Shown one piece after another: positions 1 to 5,513 of a DNA stretch of 8,160 bases; the first letter of the stretch is position 1; every line of letters begins with the position of its first letter. Origin of the DNA: Clostridia bacterium (GTDB lineage Bacteria; Bacillota; Clostridia; Christensenellales; UBA1242); the NCBI GenBank assembly GCA_017622115.1, contig JAGART010000192.1, forward strand, positions 1 through 8,160, read 5' to 3'. The notes under the pieces are model-generated. The model worked only from the letters and a program-made list of their open reading frames with translations, did not search any database and was not told where the DNA came from. A program made the translations under genes and the position numbers.

Positions 1-615
1 AACTGTAATAGCAGTTGTAGTATAAGTCATACTATAACCATTAGAATTTGAGGGATTGATTGATGTTTTTGCACTAATTTTTATTGAAGTAGTACCAGAT
101 TTTAATGGTGTAATTACGCCATTAGCATCAACTGTCAAAATTGAAGTATCCATAGATTGATAATCAATGCCCATATTGTAACTTTGATTAGTTTTAACAT
201 TTAATTGAGCAGTATCTTCTAATGAGATTTTTTCACTTGCACTACAAAAAAGATACGAACAATAAACCGCTTTTTGCACCACAACATTAACAGATACTGT
301 CTTTTGTCCTGCTGTCGCTTTTATTTTTGTTTCACCACTTTTTAAAGCAGTAATCGTACCTGTATTTATATCATAATTAATTATTTCTTTGTCATATTCC
401 AAAGTACATTCATCTAAATCAAAGTTTGCATACAATGGAGCAGATGCTGTTTCATTACTTTGGTCAATAGTACCCAACTTCATTGTTATTTCTTTTGGAC
501 AAGAAAACTTAAACACAAAACTATTTTGTGAATCGTCATCTAAATTATAAGTACAGCCACAAAACAAAGCAATAACAAATAAAACTGGCAATGCAAATAA
601 GAATGTCTTACGCAT
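1..615 (-). CDS. Putative surface lipoprotein with two Big_2-like (bacterial Ig-like) domains, 3' end outside window
   Basis: The frame is open from an ATG at 615 to the window edge (205 codons seen, no stop). The N-terminus is a lipoprotein signal peptide: MRK, a hydrophobic stretch (residues 4-18), then F-C-G-C with Cys21 as the likely lipidated residue. Phe at -3 is less common than Leu, so the lipobox is acceptable but not perfect. Two repeats follow that look like Big_2 folds, each ending in the usual G-x-I-T-x-L-K-S-G-x-T-x-I-K pattern (residues 86-99 and 166-179). The protein is therefore probably anchored on the outer face of the membrane, with Ig-like modules that project or bind; no substrate can be named. 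An AGAGGGGG ribosome site (623-630) lies 7 nt before the ATG, and a separate promoter precedes it. It follows ftsZ on the same strand but a terminator separates them, so it is probably not part of the division operon. Confidence 0.8.
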   Translation of the reverse strand, partial: MRKTFLFALPVLFVIALFCGCTYNLDDDSQNSFVFKFSCPKEITMKLGTIDQSNETASAPLYANFDLDECTLEYDKEIINYDINTGTITALKSGETKIKATAGQKTVSVNVVVQKAVYCSYLFCSASEKISLEDTAQLNVKTNQSYNMGIDYQSMDTSILTVDANGVITPLKSGTTSIKISAKTSINPSNSNGYSMTYTTTAITV

Positions 616-646
616 TTTCAATCCCCCTCTATACCCTTCAAGCCCG

Positions 647-676
647 AGTATATACATAATTAGAATGAATAGTCAA
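647..676 (-). promoter_or_regulatory. Sigma-A type promoter of the Big_2 lipoprotein gene
   Basis: On the minus strand TTGACT (676-671) is separated by 18 nt from TATACT (652-647). The start of transcription would fall near 640, giving a leader of only about 25 nt that contains the AGAGGGGG ribosome site at 630-623. It lies just downstream of the ftsZ terminator, so the lipoprotein gene has its own transcription start. Confidence 0.7.
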
Positions 677-707
677 GACTTTTTTTAAATTTTTTTACAA
701 ATTTTAG

Positions 708-744
708 AAAAAAAGCAGGTAAAAAACTAAATCCCCCTGCTTTT
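708..744 (-). terminator. Intrinsic terminator of the ftsA-ftsZ operon
   Basis: Read on the minus strand, AAAAGCAGG (744-736) pairs perfectly with CCTGCTTTT (719-711) across a 16-nt loop and runs into a continuous T tract (714-708). It starts 26 nt after the ftsZ stop codon. Confidence 0.8.
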
Positions 745-769
745 ATTATAAATAATTTTTAAAATTTTA

Positions 770-1978
770 TTATTTGCCCCTTAATTTACGCAAGAATGGC
801 GGAATGTCTGAATCATCAAAATCAACAGCAACACGGCTTGATTTTTCTGCCCCTAGATTAGCATTTATTAATTCTTGCTCGCTTGCATCAAGGCTTGTAG
901 GTGAAACGCTTCCGCTTTCAATTCTATTAGCCAAAAATTCAGCATATTTTTGTTGAGAAGTTTCTGGATTTTGAGAACTATAATCTGGCTCTTCTCTTAC
1001 GCCAGCCATAGGTGAACCTTGGAAACCTGTCGCAATTACAGTGATTTCAACCGCATCACCCAAAGATTCATCAATACTAGCACCAAAGATAATATTACAA
1101 TTTGGGTCAACGATTTCACGCATTAAGTCAGCCGCTTCGTGTACTTGGTCGATAGGCAAACTTGAACCACCTTTTACGTTAAAGATAATACCAGTTGCCC
1201 CCTCGATTGTAGTTTCCAACAAAGGACTTGAAACCGCCTGTGAAAGTGCTTCAAATATTCTACGTTCACCAGTTGCTCTACCAACGCCCATATGTGCAAG
1301 ACCTCTATTTTTCATAGTTGTACGCACATCAGCAAAGTCGAGGTTAATCAACGCATTTTCGATAATCAAGTTTGAAATACCTTGTACACCTTGACGCAAT
1401 ACATCATCAGCATAACGGAAAGTATCAACAATAGAAGTACCCTTTGGCACAAGTTTGAACAATTTTTCATTTGGAATTATTACAAGAGAGTCAACCATTT
1501 TACGTAATGCTTCCAAACCTTTTTCCGCATTTTCCATACGACGGCGACCTTCAAAGTTAAAAGGTTTTGTAACAACAGCAATAGTTAAAATCTCTTTTTC
1601 ACGAGTCAAAGTAGCGATTAATGGAGCAGCACCTGTACCAGTACCACCACCCATACCAGCAGTAATAAACACTAAATCGGCATCACTAATTGCTTGATTT
1701 AATTCTTCGTGATTTTCTTCTGCTGCTTTCATACCTATTTCTGGGTCAGCACCAGCACCCCAACCACGAGTCAACTTTGTACCTATTTGAATTCTATAAT
1801 CAGCCTTACTTACCTGTAATGCTTGTTTATCAGTATTAACAGCGATAAATTCAACACCATTTACACCAGCATCAATCATACGATTTACAGCGTTATTTCC
1901 GCCACCACCAACACCGATAACTTTAATTTTTACTACTGGATTAATATTTTGTCCGTAGTGATTATTGTATGTATCCAT
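770..1978 (-). CDS. ftsZ: Cell division protein FtsZ (tubulin-like GTPase)
   Basis: FtsZ polymerises with GTP into the cytokinetic ring at mid-cell. All family landmarks are visible in this 402-residue protein: the nucleotide-binding start [13 protein letters not shown] (22-34), the tubulin signature GGGTGTG (110-116), [11 protein letters not shown] (137-147), and the synergy loop NLDFADV (212-218) with catalytic Asp214 and Asp217. The globular part ends near ATGF (316-319), a variable linker of about 66 residues follows, and the tail D-I-P-P-F-L-R (391-397) is the conserved peptide that binds FtsA and other partners. The last residues KLRGK are basic, as in many Bacillota. One oddity is Trp73, in the GLGAGANP position where Leu is usual. 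The ATG at 1978 has a GGGGG ribosome site 6 nt upstream (1985-1989). It starts 14 nt after the ftsA stop, so the two genes are one operon. Confidence 0.98.
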   Translation of the reverse strand: MDTYNNHYGQNINPVVKIKVIGVGGGGNNAVNRMIDAGVNGVEFIAVNTDKQALQVSKADYRIQIGTKLTRGWGAGADPEIGMKAAEENHEELNQAISDADLVFITAGMGGGTGTGAAPLIATLTREKEILTIAVVTKPFNFEGRRRMENAEKGLEALRKMVDSLVIIPNEKLFKLVPKGTSIVDTFRYADDVLRQGVQGISNLIIENALINLDFADVRTTMKNRGLAHMGVGRATGERRIFEALSQAVSSPLLETTIEGATGIIFNVKGGSSLPIDQVHEAADLMREIVDPNCNIIFGASIDESLGDAVEITVIATGFQGSPMAGVREEPDYSSQNPETSQQKYAEFLANRIESGSVSPTSLDASEQELINANLGAEKSSRVAVDFDDSDIPPFLRKLRGK

Positions 1979-1992
1979 ATATTACCCCCAAA

Positions 1993-3150
1993 TTATTTTT
2001 TAAATATTTTTATAAAAATAGAATAACGAGCGTGATTTTGTCTTAAAGCCAAGTCAAGCAACCCTAATACAGCACTATTTCTAGGCTCATTCATCTGTGG
2101 TATTTGAGGTTCAAGTATAGTAACTTCTTTGCCCAAAAAGTCTTTTAAACTCTCCGCAACACCTTTAATATAAGAAATCCCACCACCTGTAATATTTACA
2201 CCTATAAAATCAGGTCTTTCGTAAACACAAGATTCCAAACTTTTTGAAATCATTACTGCAATTTGCCTTACTTTCCTTTGAACTATTTCATAAACAGCCA
2301 AAGCATCAAAAGTAAATTTTTCGCCCTTGTAATTAAGTGATATTTTTTCGTTTTCGCTAGGTTGTCCTGTCATTGTGGCATATTTTTTAAGTTCCTGTGC
2401 TACACCAAAAGGTATTTCCAAAAACTTAACTAAATCAGCAACGATATGTCCGCCCCCCAAAGAAAAACTCTTTAAGCACACCAAACCATCACCAACCACA
2501 ACAGAAACGCTTGTAGTTAAATAACCGCAATCCACTAAAATTGCACAGCGGTCTCGTTCTGCTGGTTCGATTAAGTAAAGGTTTTCTGCCAATGTTTCAG
2601 ACATAAATTCCACAAACGGGATTTGCAAAGGACTAACTGCTTGCAAAATAGTACCTAAAAAGTTTCGTTGAGCCAAAACAAAACTCAATGTAGCGCTCAA
2701 TACCGTTGTAATTTGTCCTTTTGGGTCGATAACTCTTTCGCCAGTATCCAACTCAAAGCAAACAGGACTTCTATTTATAACACTATGTGAAGGACTACTA
2801 CTATACTCATCAGCCATTACAAATAAATCATCAATATCTTTTTCTGTAACTCGCTTCTTTTTGCCATAATCCTTTGAAACATTTTTAACTTCTGCTACAC
2901 TAAATTCAGCAGGAACACCCACGTATAAATGAGTAATTTTGCAACGTGCATTATTTTGCGCAGTGTTTACAACCGCACATAAGGTTTCTGTTAATTTTTC
3001 AGGCTCTAAAATTTCCCCGTCCATAAATCCAGCATACGCCATTTCAGCATAACCACGCACATCAAAAGTACCATTTACACTTCTATCACCGATTAATACA
3101 CTTACGCGACTAGAACCAAAATCCATAACAGCGATATTTTTTCTTGCCAC
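1993..3150 (-). CDS. ftsA: Cell division protein FtsA (actin-like membrane tether of FtsZ), divergent
   Basis: FtsA is an actin-fold ATP-binding protein that attaches FtsZ filaments to the membrane and recruits later divisome proteins. Visible parts, numbered from the chosen GTG start: phosphate-1 region MDFGSSRVSVLIG (9-21), the FtsA-specific 1C subdomain (about 74-160), phosphate-2 region VDCGYLTTS (206-214), GGGHI (232-236), and the adenosine motif TGGG (321-324). The end SIFIKIFKK is a short amphipathic basic-hydrophobic stretch, as expected of the membrane-targeting helix. The phosphate-2 loop is unusual: DIGGGT(T/M)D is expected, but Tyr-Leu replaces Gly-Gly and Ser replaces the last Asp. 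At 385 residues it is shorter than the E. coli (420) and B. subtilis (440) proteins. GTG at 3150 is preferred over an in-frame ATG at 3168, because that ATG overlaps the GAGGGGG ribosome site (3160-3166), which lies 9 nt before the GTG. Confidence 0.93.
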   Translation of the reverse strand: MARKNIAVMDFGSSRVSVLIGDRSVNGTFDVRGYAEMAYAGFMDGEILEPEKLTETLCAVVNTAQNNARCKITHLYVGVPAEFSVAEVKNVSKDYGKKKRVTEKDIDDLFVMADEYSSSPSHSVINRSPVCFELDTGERVIDPKGQITTVLSATLSFVLAQRNFLGTILQAVSPLQIPFVEFMSETLAENLYLIEPAERDRCAILVDCGYLTTSVSVVVGDGLVCLKSFSLGGGHIVADLVKFLEIPFGVAQELKKYATMTGQPSENEKISLNYKGEKFTFDALAVYEIVQRKVRQIAVMISKSLESCVYERPDFIGVNITGGGISYIKGVAESLKDFLGKEVTILEPQIPQMNEPRNSAVLGLLDLALRQNHARYSIFIKIFKK

Positions 3151-3200
3151 GCTATAACACCCCCTCAAAAATTGCTACTCTTTTGCATTTTGATAAATTA

Positions 3201-3229
3201 ATTATATTTAACTAAAACGATAAAGTCAA
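3201..3229 (-). promoter_or_regulatory. Near-consensus sigma-A promoter of the ftsA-ftsZ operon
   Basis: On the minus strand TTGACT (3229-3224), a 17-nt spacer and a perfect TATAAT (3206-3201). Transcription should start near 3194, leaving a leader of about 44 nt before the GTG of ftsA. An AT-only inverted repeat lies about 26 bp upstream of the -35 box. Confidence 0.8.
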
Positions 3230-3254
3230 ACAAAATTCAACACTTTTTGAATAA

Positions 3255-3277
3255 TTATAAATAAATTTTATTTATAA
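3255..3277. repeat. AT-only 11-bp inverted repeat upstream of the ftsA promoter
   Basis: Arms 3255-3265 and 3267-3277 are perfectly complementary around one central base (3266). It may simply be low-complexity AT DNA, or an UP-element-like or regulator site upstream of the ftsA -35 box. There is no direct evidence for a bound protein. Confidence 0.45.
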
Positions 3278-3323
3278 AGTAAAAAAACCTCTAAAAATAC
3301 AATGTATAAAAATTAAGGTTCGT

Positions 3324-3423
3324 AGCATAAACGCACAAAAAATTCATTATGCTAAATTTCTTTTTATATACTATGCAAAGTGCTATGCATTATATTTTAC
3401 GCAGAGTTTTATAATAAAACTCT
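3324..3423. repeat. Cluster of short inverted and direct repeats between ftsA and the Tic20-like gene
   Basis: AGCATAA (3324-3330) faces TTATGCT (3347-3353); CTATGCA occurs twice at a 12-bp step (3371-3377, 3383-3389); and a perfect 10-bp inverted repeat with one central base covers 3403-3423 (arms 3403-3412, 3414-3423). No gene is visible here and no T-tract follows, so these are not obvious terminators. They could be operators or chance in AT-rich DNA. Confidence 0.4.
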
Positions 3424-3430
3424 ATGCCAA

Positions 3431-3458
3431 ACAAAAGAAACAGTAGAAAACTCTACTG
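3431..3458 (-). terminator. Intrinsic terminator overlapping the stop codon of the Tic20-like gene
   Basis: On the minus strand CAGTAGA (3458-3452) pairs with TCTACTG (3447-3441) around a 4-nt loop, followed by the T-rich TTTCTTTTGT (3440-3431). The TAG stop codon (3455-3453) lies inside the 5' arm, so translation to the end of the gene would reach the hairpin. Confidence 0.7.
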
Positions 3459-3803
3459 CTCCCATTTTATTATAATTATTCTACCTATAATAGGCAACGG
3501 TCTTGCCTTACTCCTTATAACATTACTTATTCCCACCATAATAGCAAAAATATGAAATAAACTAATCACTGGCAATACATATATATTAATATCTGGAATA
3601 AAAGCGAATATTAAATATAACGGAATTGCAAAAATCCATAACACTAATGCTTGATTTAAATGATACTTTGCAAATGGTTCATTTCTGCAAAATATAAATG
3701 GCAAAAAGAACAAAATATAAGAAAAAGCACTAACTGTTAATATCGCAGACCTACTATATTCCCTTGGCTTTTTTGCATTAGAAATTGTATTATTGTTTTC
3801 CAC
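3453..3803 (-). CDS. Small membrane protein, Tic20/DUF4870-like
   Basis: 116 residues. After a polar N-terminus (1-18) come about three hydrophobic segments (near 19-39, 50-70 and 73-95). The pattern F-x-x-x-H-x-N-Q-A-L-x-L-W after the first helix and the closing segment with R-P-L-P-I-I-G match the general form of the DUF4870/Tic20-like family (short helix bundle, conserved His-x-x-Gln-A before helix 2). The function of bacterial members is not established, so no specific role is assigned. The start is GTG at 3803: an in-frame TGA lies two codons upstream, and AAAGGGG (3818-3812) sits 8 nt before the GTG. An ATG at 3810 is out of frame and ends after six codons. The gene has its own promoter and terminator, and is divergent from the tRNA gene. 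Confidence 0.75.
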   Translation of the reverse strand: MENNNTISNAKKPREYSRSAILTVSAFSYILFFLPFIFCRNEPFAKYHLNQALVLWIFAIPLYLIFAFIPDINIYVLPVISLFHIFAIMVGISNVIRSKARPLPIIGRIIIIKWEQ

Positions 3804-3824
3804 AACTCATTCCCCTTTTGTGTT

Positions 3825-3853
3825 ATTATACTAAAATTCTTAACACAAGGCAA
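3825..3853 (-). promoter_or_regulatory. Promoter of the Tic20-like gene
   Basis: On the minus strand TTGCCT (3853-3848), 17 nt, then a perfect TATAAT (3830-3825). The predicted start near 3818 coincides with the 5' edge of the ribosome site, so the leader would be only about 15 nt long. Confidence 0.65.
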
Positions 3854-3893
3854 ATAAATTTACTTAAAAAACAAAACTTTTAAAATAATTTAG

Positions 3894-3922
3894 TTGAAAT
3901 ATAAAAATATATATGATAAAAT
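3894..3922 (+). promoter_or_regulatory. Probable promoter of tRNA-Thr
   Basis: TTGAAA (3894-3899), a 17-nt spacer and TAAAAT (3917-3922) stand just before the tRNA. The start would fall near 3929, four bases ahead of the mature 5' end. The surroundings are very AT-rich, so confidence is moderate. Confidence 0.5.
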
Positions 3923-3932
3923 TTTATATCTT

Positions 3933-4008
3933 GCTGTTGTGGCTCAGTTGGTAGAGCAGCGCACTCGTAATGCGCAGGCCACGAGTTCGAACCTCGTCAA
4001 CAGCTCCA
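3933..4008 (+). tRNA. tRNA-Thr, anticodon CGU (reads ACG)
   Basis: A complete 76-nt cloverleaf. Acceptor GCTGTTG (3933-3939) pairs with CAACAGC (3998-4004); the D arm is GCTC/GAGC around AGTTGGTA; the anticodon stem GCGCA/TGCGC holds the loop CTCGTAA with anticodon CGT at 3966-3968; the T arm ACGAG/CTCGT has the standard TTCGAAC loop. The discriminator is T4005 and CCA is encoded (4006-4008). No mismatches are seen in the stems. A terminator follows directly, so the gene is probably transcribed alone. The 3' end (CAACAGCTCCA) is repeated exactly at 4156-4166. Confidence 0.97.
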
Positions 4009-4036
4009 AAAACTCAACCTAATGTTGAGTTTTTTT
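4009..4036 (+). terminator. Intrinsic terminator immediately after tRNA-Thr
   Basis: AAAACTCAAC (4009-4018) pairs with GTTGAGTTTT (4024-4033) around a 5-nt loop, with a T run at 4030-4036. It begins on the base after the encoded CCA. Confidence 0.85.
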
Positions 4037-4143
4037 ATTACACTTTGTGTAATAGTGCGTTTGGCGCACGGAGTTGATAACTCCTGTTTTAGATAAAATC
4101 TCAATCCACAGCACAATTTTTTGATTAGCGAACCATCAAAAAA
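4036..4143 (+). other. Run of abutting hairpins without a visible gene (structured scar or RNA)
   Basis: Three hairpins follow each other with no base between them: 4036-4043/4047-4054 (8 bp, loop TTT), 4055-4059/4065-4069 (5 bp, loop TTTGG) and 4070-4075/4079-4084 (6 bp, loop GAT). After a gap a fourth has a 9-bp stem 4117-4125/4135-4143 with a 9-nt loop. TGTTTTAG occurs twice (4085-4092, 4146-4153). No open frame of useful size is present. The region lies between the tRNA terminator and a second copy of the tRNA 3' end, so it may be what remains of an inserted element or a structured read-through RNA. Neither is shown. Confidence 0.5.
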
Positions 4144-4155
4144 CTTGTTTTAGGG

Positions 4156-4166
4156 CAACAGCTCCA
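4156..4166 (+). repeat. Exact copy of the tRNA-Thr 3' end (att-like direct repeat)
   Basis: CAACAGCTCCA is identical to the acceptor 3' strand, discriminator and CCA of the tRNA at 3998-4008, exactly 158 bp away. The flanks differ (T before the first copy, G before the second). It is followed after 6 nt by a strong terminator hairpin. Such a copy is expected where an element integrated into a tRNA 3' end, or where a tandem tRNA has decayed. Confidence 0.6.
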
Positions 4167-4172
4167 CTCATT

Positions 4173-4196
4173 CCCTCTTTTTTAAGAGGGCTTTTT
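4173..4196 (+). terminator. Intrinsic terminator behind the tRNA 3'-end copy
   Basis: CCCTCTT (4173-4179) pairs with AAGAGGG (4184-4190), loop TTTT, then C and TTTTT (4192-4196). No complete gene precedes it, so it is probably the original terminator of a tRNA-Thr copy of which only the end remains. Confidence 0.75.
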
Positions 4197-4217
4197 GTTT
4201 TGTTATTTGTATTTTAC

Positions 4218-4246
4218 TAGACTTATCATTTCTTCTATGTTATAAT
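4218..4246 (+). promoter_or_regulatory. Extended -10 promoter of the six-helix membrane protein gene
   Basis: TAGACT (4218-4223), a 17-nt spacer and a perfect TATAAT (4241-4246), with the extended TG at 4238-4239. Transcription should start near 4253, about 24 nt before the ATG. AGGAAG (4264-4269) is the ribosome site, 7 nt before the start. Confidence 0.7.
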
Positions 4247-4276
4247 AAAAATATATTTTAAAAAGGAAGAACACAA

Positions 4277-5356
4277 ATGAACACAAATTTTAAAAACAAT
4301 GTAGTAAACGTTATTAGTCTTATTTGTTGTATAATTTTGTTATTTGGTTTTGTTGGTATGATACTTAACAGTGCACAAATAACAAATGATGTTAATATAA
4401 TTAATAATAAAGAATTATTAAGCTTTATTAATTTAATCAGTGCATTTTGTATAGTTTTATCAGTGTTATTCTTAACGATAATTTTAAGCGAGATACTATG
4501 CTATTTTGCAAAAAATAATGCTAAAAAAATTACAAAAATTATATCTATATGCCTAACTAGCGCAACTATAATTACATCTTTGGTATTCTTAATAATTTCT
4601 TTTACTGAATCTACTTGGTTTACTTATTCTACAAACACAACAGAGATTTTTGGTTCAGGAATCGAAACTGCATTCCAAAGTTCATTAACTAGTTATATGG
4701 TTGTTGGCGCAATCTTATTAACTTGTATGGTTTTTCAATTTATTGATATACTCAAAAAGGCAAAAACAGAAACTCAAAAACAATCACACAAACCTTTGTT
4801 TATCGCAGGATTTTGTTTATGCTTATGCGCAAGTGCAATTAGTCTATTTATAAGCTTATATTCAGGGTTTACCGATGCAACAAAACCTAGATTTGAAATT
4901 TCTTATAGTAACCTTACCAATAGCACATCTTCAAATCCTTATTATATAAGTTTTTATATCAACAATGATACCACTGAAACACAAAAAATATCTATTAAAA
5001 TAACTTATAAAAACGATAAGTATTCTGATTTTTATACAACAACAATAAAAGGTTTGAGAGCTGATTCATCTTACATTTTTTCATCATTAAAACTACCAGA
5101 CTTACCTATAGATGAAGGTATGGAAGTTAAATGTGATATTGTAAAAATGGAATATTCTATTGATAACAATGTTACATATCAAGACCTTTTTGAATATTCT
5201 TCCATAATTACATTCTTCAATGCAACATCTATAACATTATTGTTAGTATTTTTAGGAACTCTAGCAGGTAGCATTATTTTAGGGAAATACGCTTTTAAAA
5301 AAGAATCTGAAGAAATAACAACTACATCTCAAGAAACAAAACAAGAAAAAGAATAA
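4277..5356 (+). CDS. Unknown six-helix membrane protein with a beta-rich external domain
   Basis: 359 residues; family not recognised. Predicted membrane segments lie near residues 10-30, 49-77, 86-109, 138-158, 173-196 and 310-335. Between helices 5 and 6 is a polar stretch of about 110 residues (197-308), rich in Ser, Thr, Asn, Tyr and Asp with alternating polar and hydrophobic residues, which looks like a beta-sandwich. The positive-inside rule places the Lys-rich loops at 79-87 and 160-172 in the cytoplasm and this domain outside. The last 24 residues form a charged Glu/Lys/Thr/Gln cytoplasmic tail. No catalytic motif, ATP-binding loop or signal-peptidase site is seen. It has its own promoter and terminator and no co-directional neighbour, so context gives no role. 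A sensor, adhesion or transport-accessory role is possible but unsupported. Confidence 0.8.
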   Translation: MNTNFKNNVVNVISLICCIILLFGFVGMILNSAQITNDVNIINNKELLSFINLISAFCIVLSVLFLTIILSEILCYFAKNNAKKITKIISICLTSATIITSLVFLIISFTESTWFTYSTNTTEIFGSGIETAFQSSLTSYMVVGAILLTCMVFQFIDILKKAKTETQKQSHKPLFIAGFCLCLCASAISLFISLYSGFTDATKPRFEISYSNLTNSTSSNPYYISFYINNDTTETQKISIKITYKNDKYSDFYTTTIKGLRADSSYIFSSLKLPDLPIDEGMEVKCDIVKMEYSIDNNVTYQDLFEYSSIITFFNATSITLLLVFLGTLAGSIILGKYAFKKESEEITTTSQETKQEKE

Positions 5357-5367
5357 TAAATAAAAAT

Positions 5368-5395
5368 CCACGGGTATACCCCGTGGTTTTCTTTT
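5368..5395 (+). terminator. Intrinsic terminator of the six-helix membrane protein gene
   Basis: CCACGGG (5368-5374) pairs with CCCGTGG (5380-5386), 5-nt loop, followed by TTTTCTTTT (5387-5395). It begins 11 nt after the stop codon. Confidence 0.85.
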
Positions 5396-5401
5396 AACAA
5401 T

Positions 5402-5434
5402 AAAAGGCAAATAGTAAAAACTATCTGCCTTTTT
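5402..5434. terminator. Second, bidirectional terminator between convergent genes
   Basis: AAAAGGCA (5402-5409) pairs with TGCCTTTT (5426-5433), and ATAGT (5411-5415) with ACTAT (5420-5424), with one A/C mismatch and an AAAA loop. Both strands end in T-rich sequence. It can stop plus-strand read-through from the six-helix gene and minus-strand transcripts of the tail-tip genes, whose last stop is at 5514. Confidence 0.7.
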
Positions 5435-5513
5435 GTTTTAGTGGATATTAAGAAAATTTTACTTTTTATAAAAATTTTATCAGTTTATAACTTATATAGA
5501 AACTTATTTTATA

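Noticed and set aside
774..1697. Plus-strand open frames opposite ftsZ
   Set aside because: They are antisense shadows of a well-conserved gene, with no plausible ribosome site or protein family.
1823..2026. Plus-strand 67-codon frame across the ftsA/ftsZ junction
   Set aside because: It overlaps both genes in antisense and its low-complexity Ile/Asn/Tyr content comes from AT-rich DNA.
3324..3423. CRISPR-like or small-RNA locus upstream of ftsA
   Set aside because: The repeats are 7 nt or shorter apart from one palindrome, are irregularly spaced, and no T-tract terminator follows.
4037..4166. A second, degenerate tRNA gene
   Set aside because: The loop TTGATAA in the hairpin at 4070-4084 looks like an Ile anticodon loop, but only four stem pairs fit, no D arm or T arm is found, and no 5' acceptor strand matches CAACAGC. 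Only the 3' end copy is solid.
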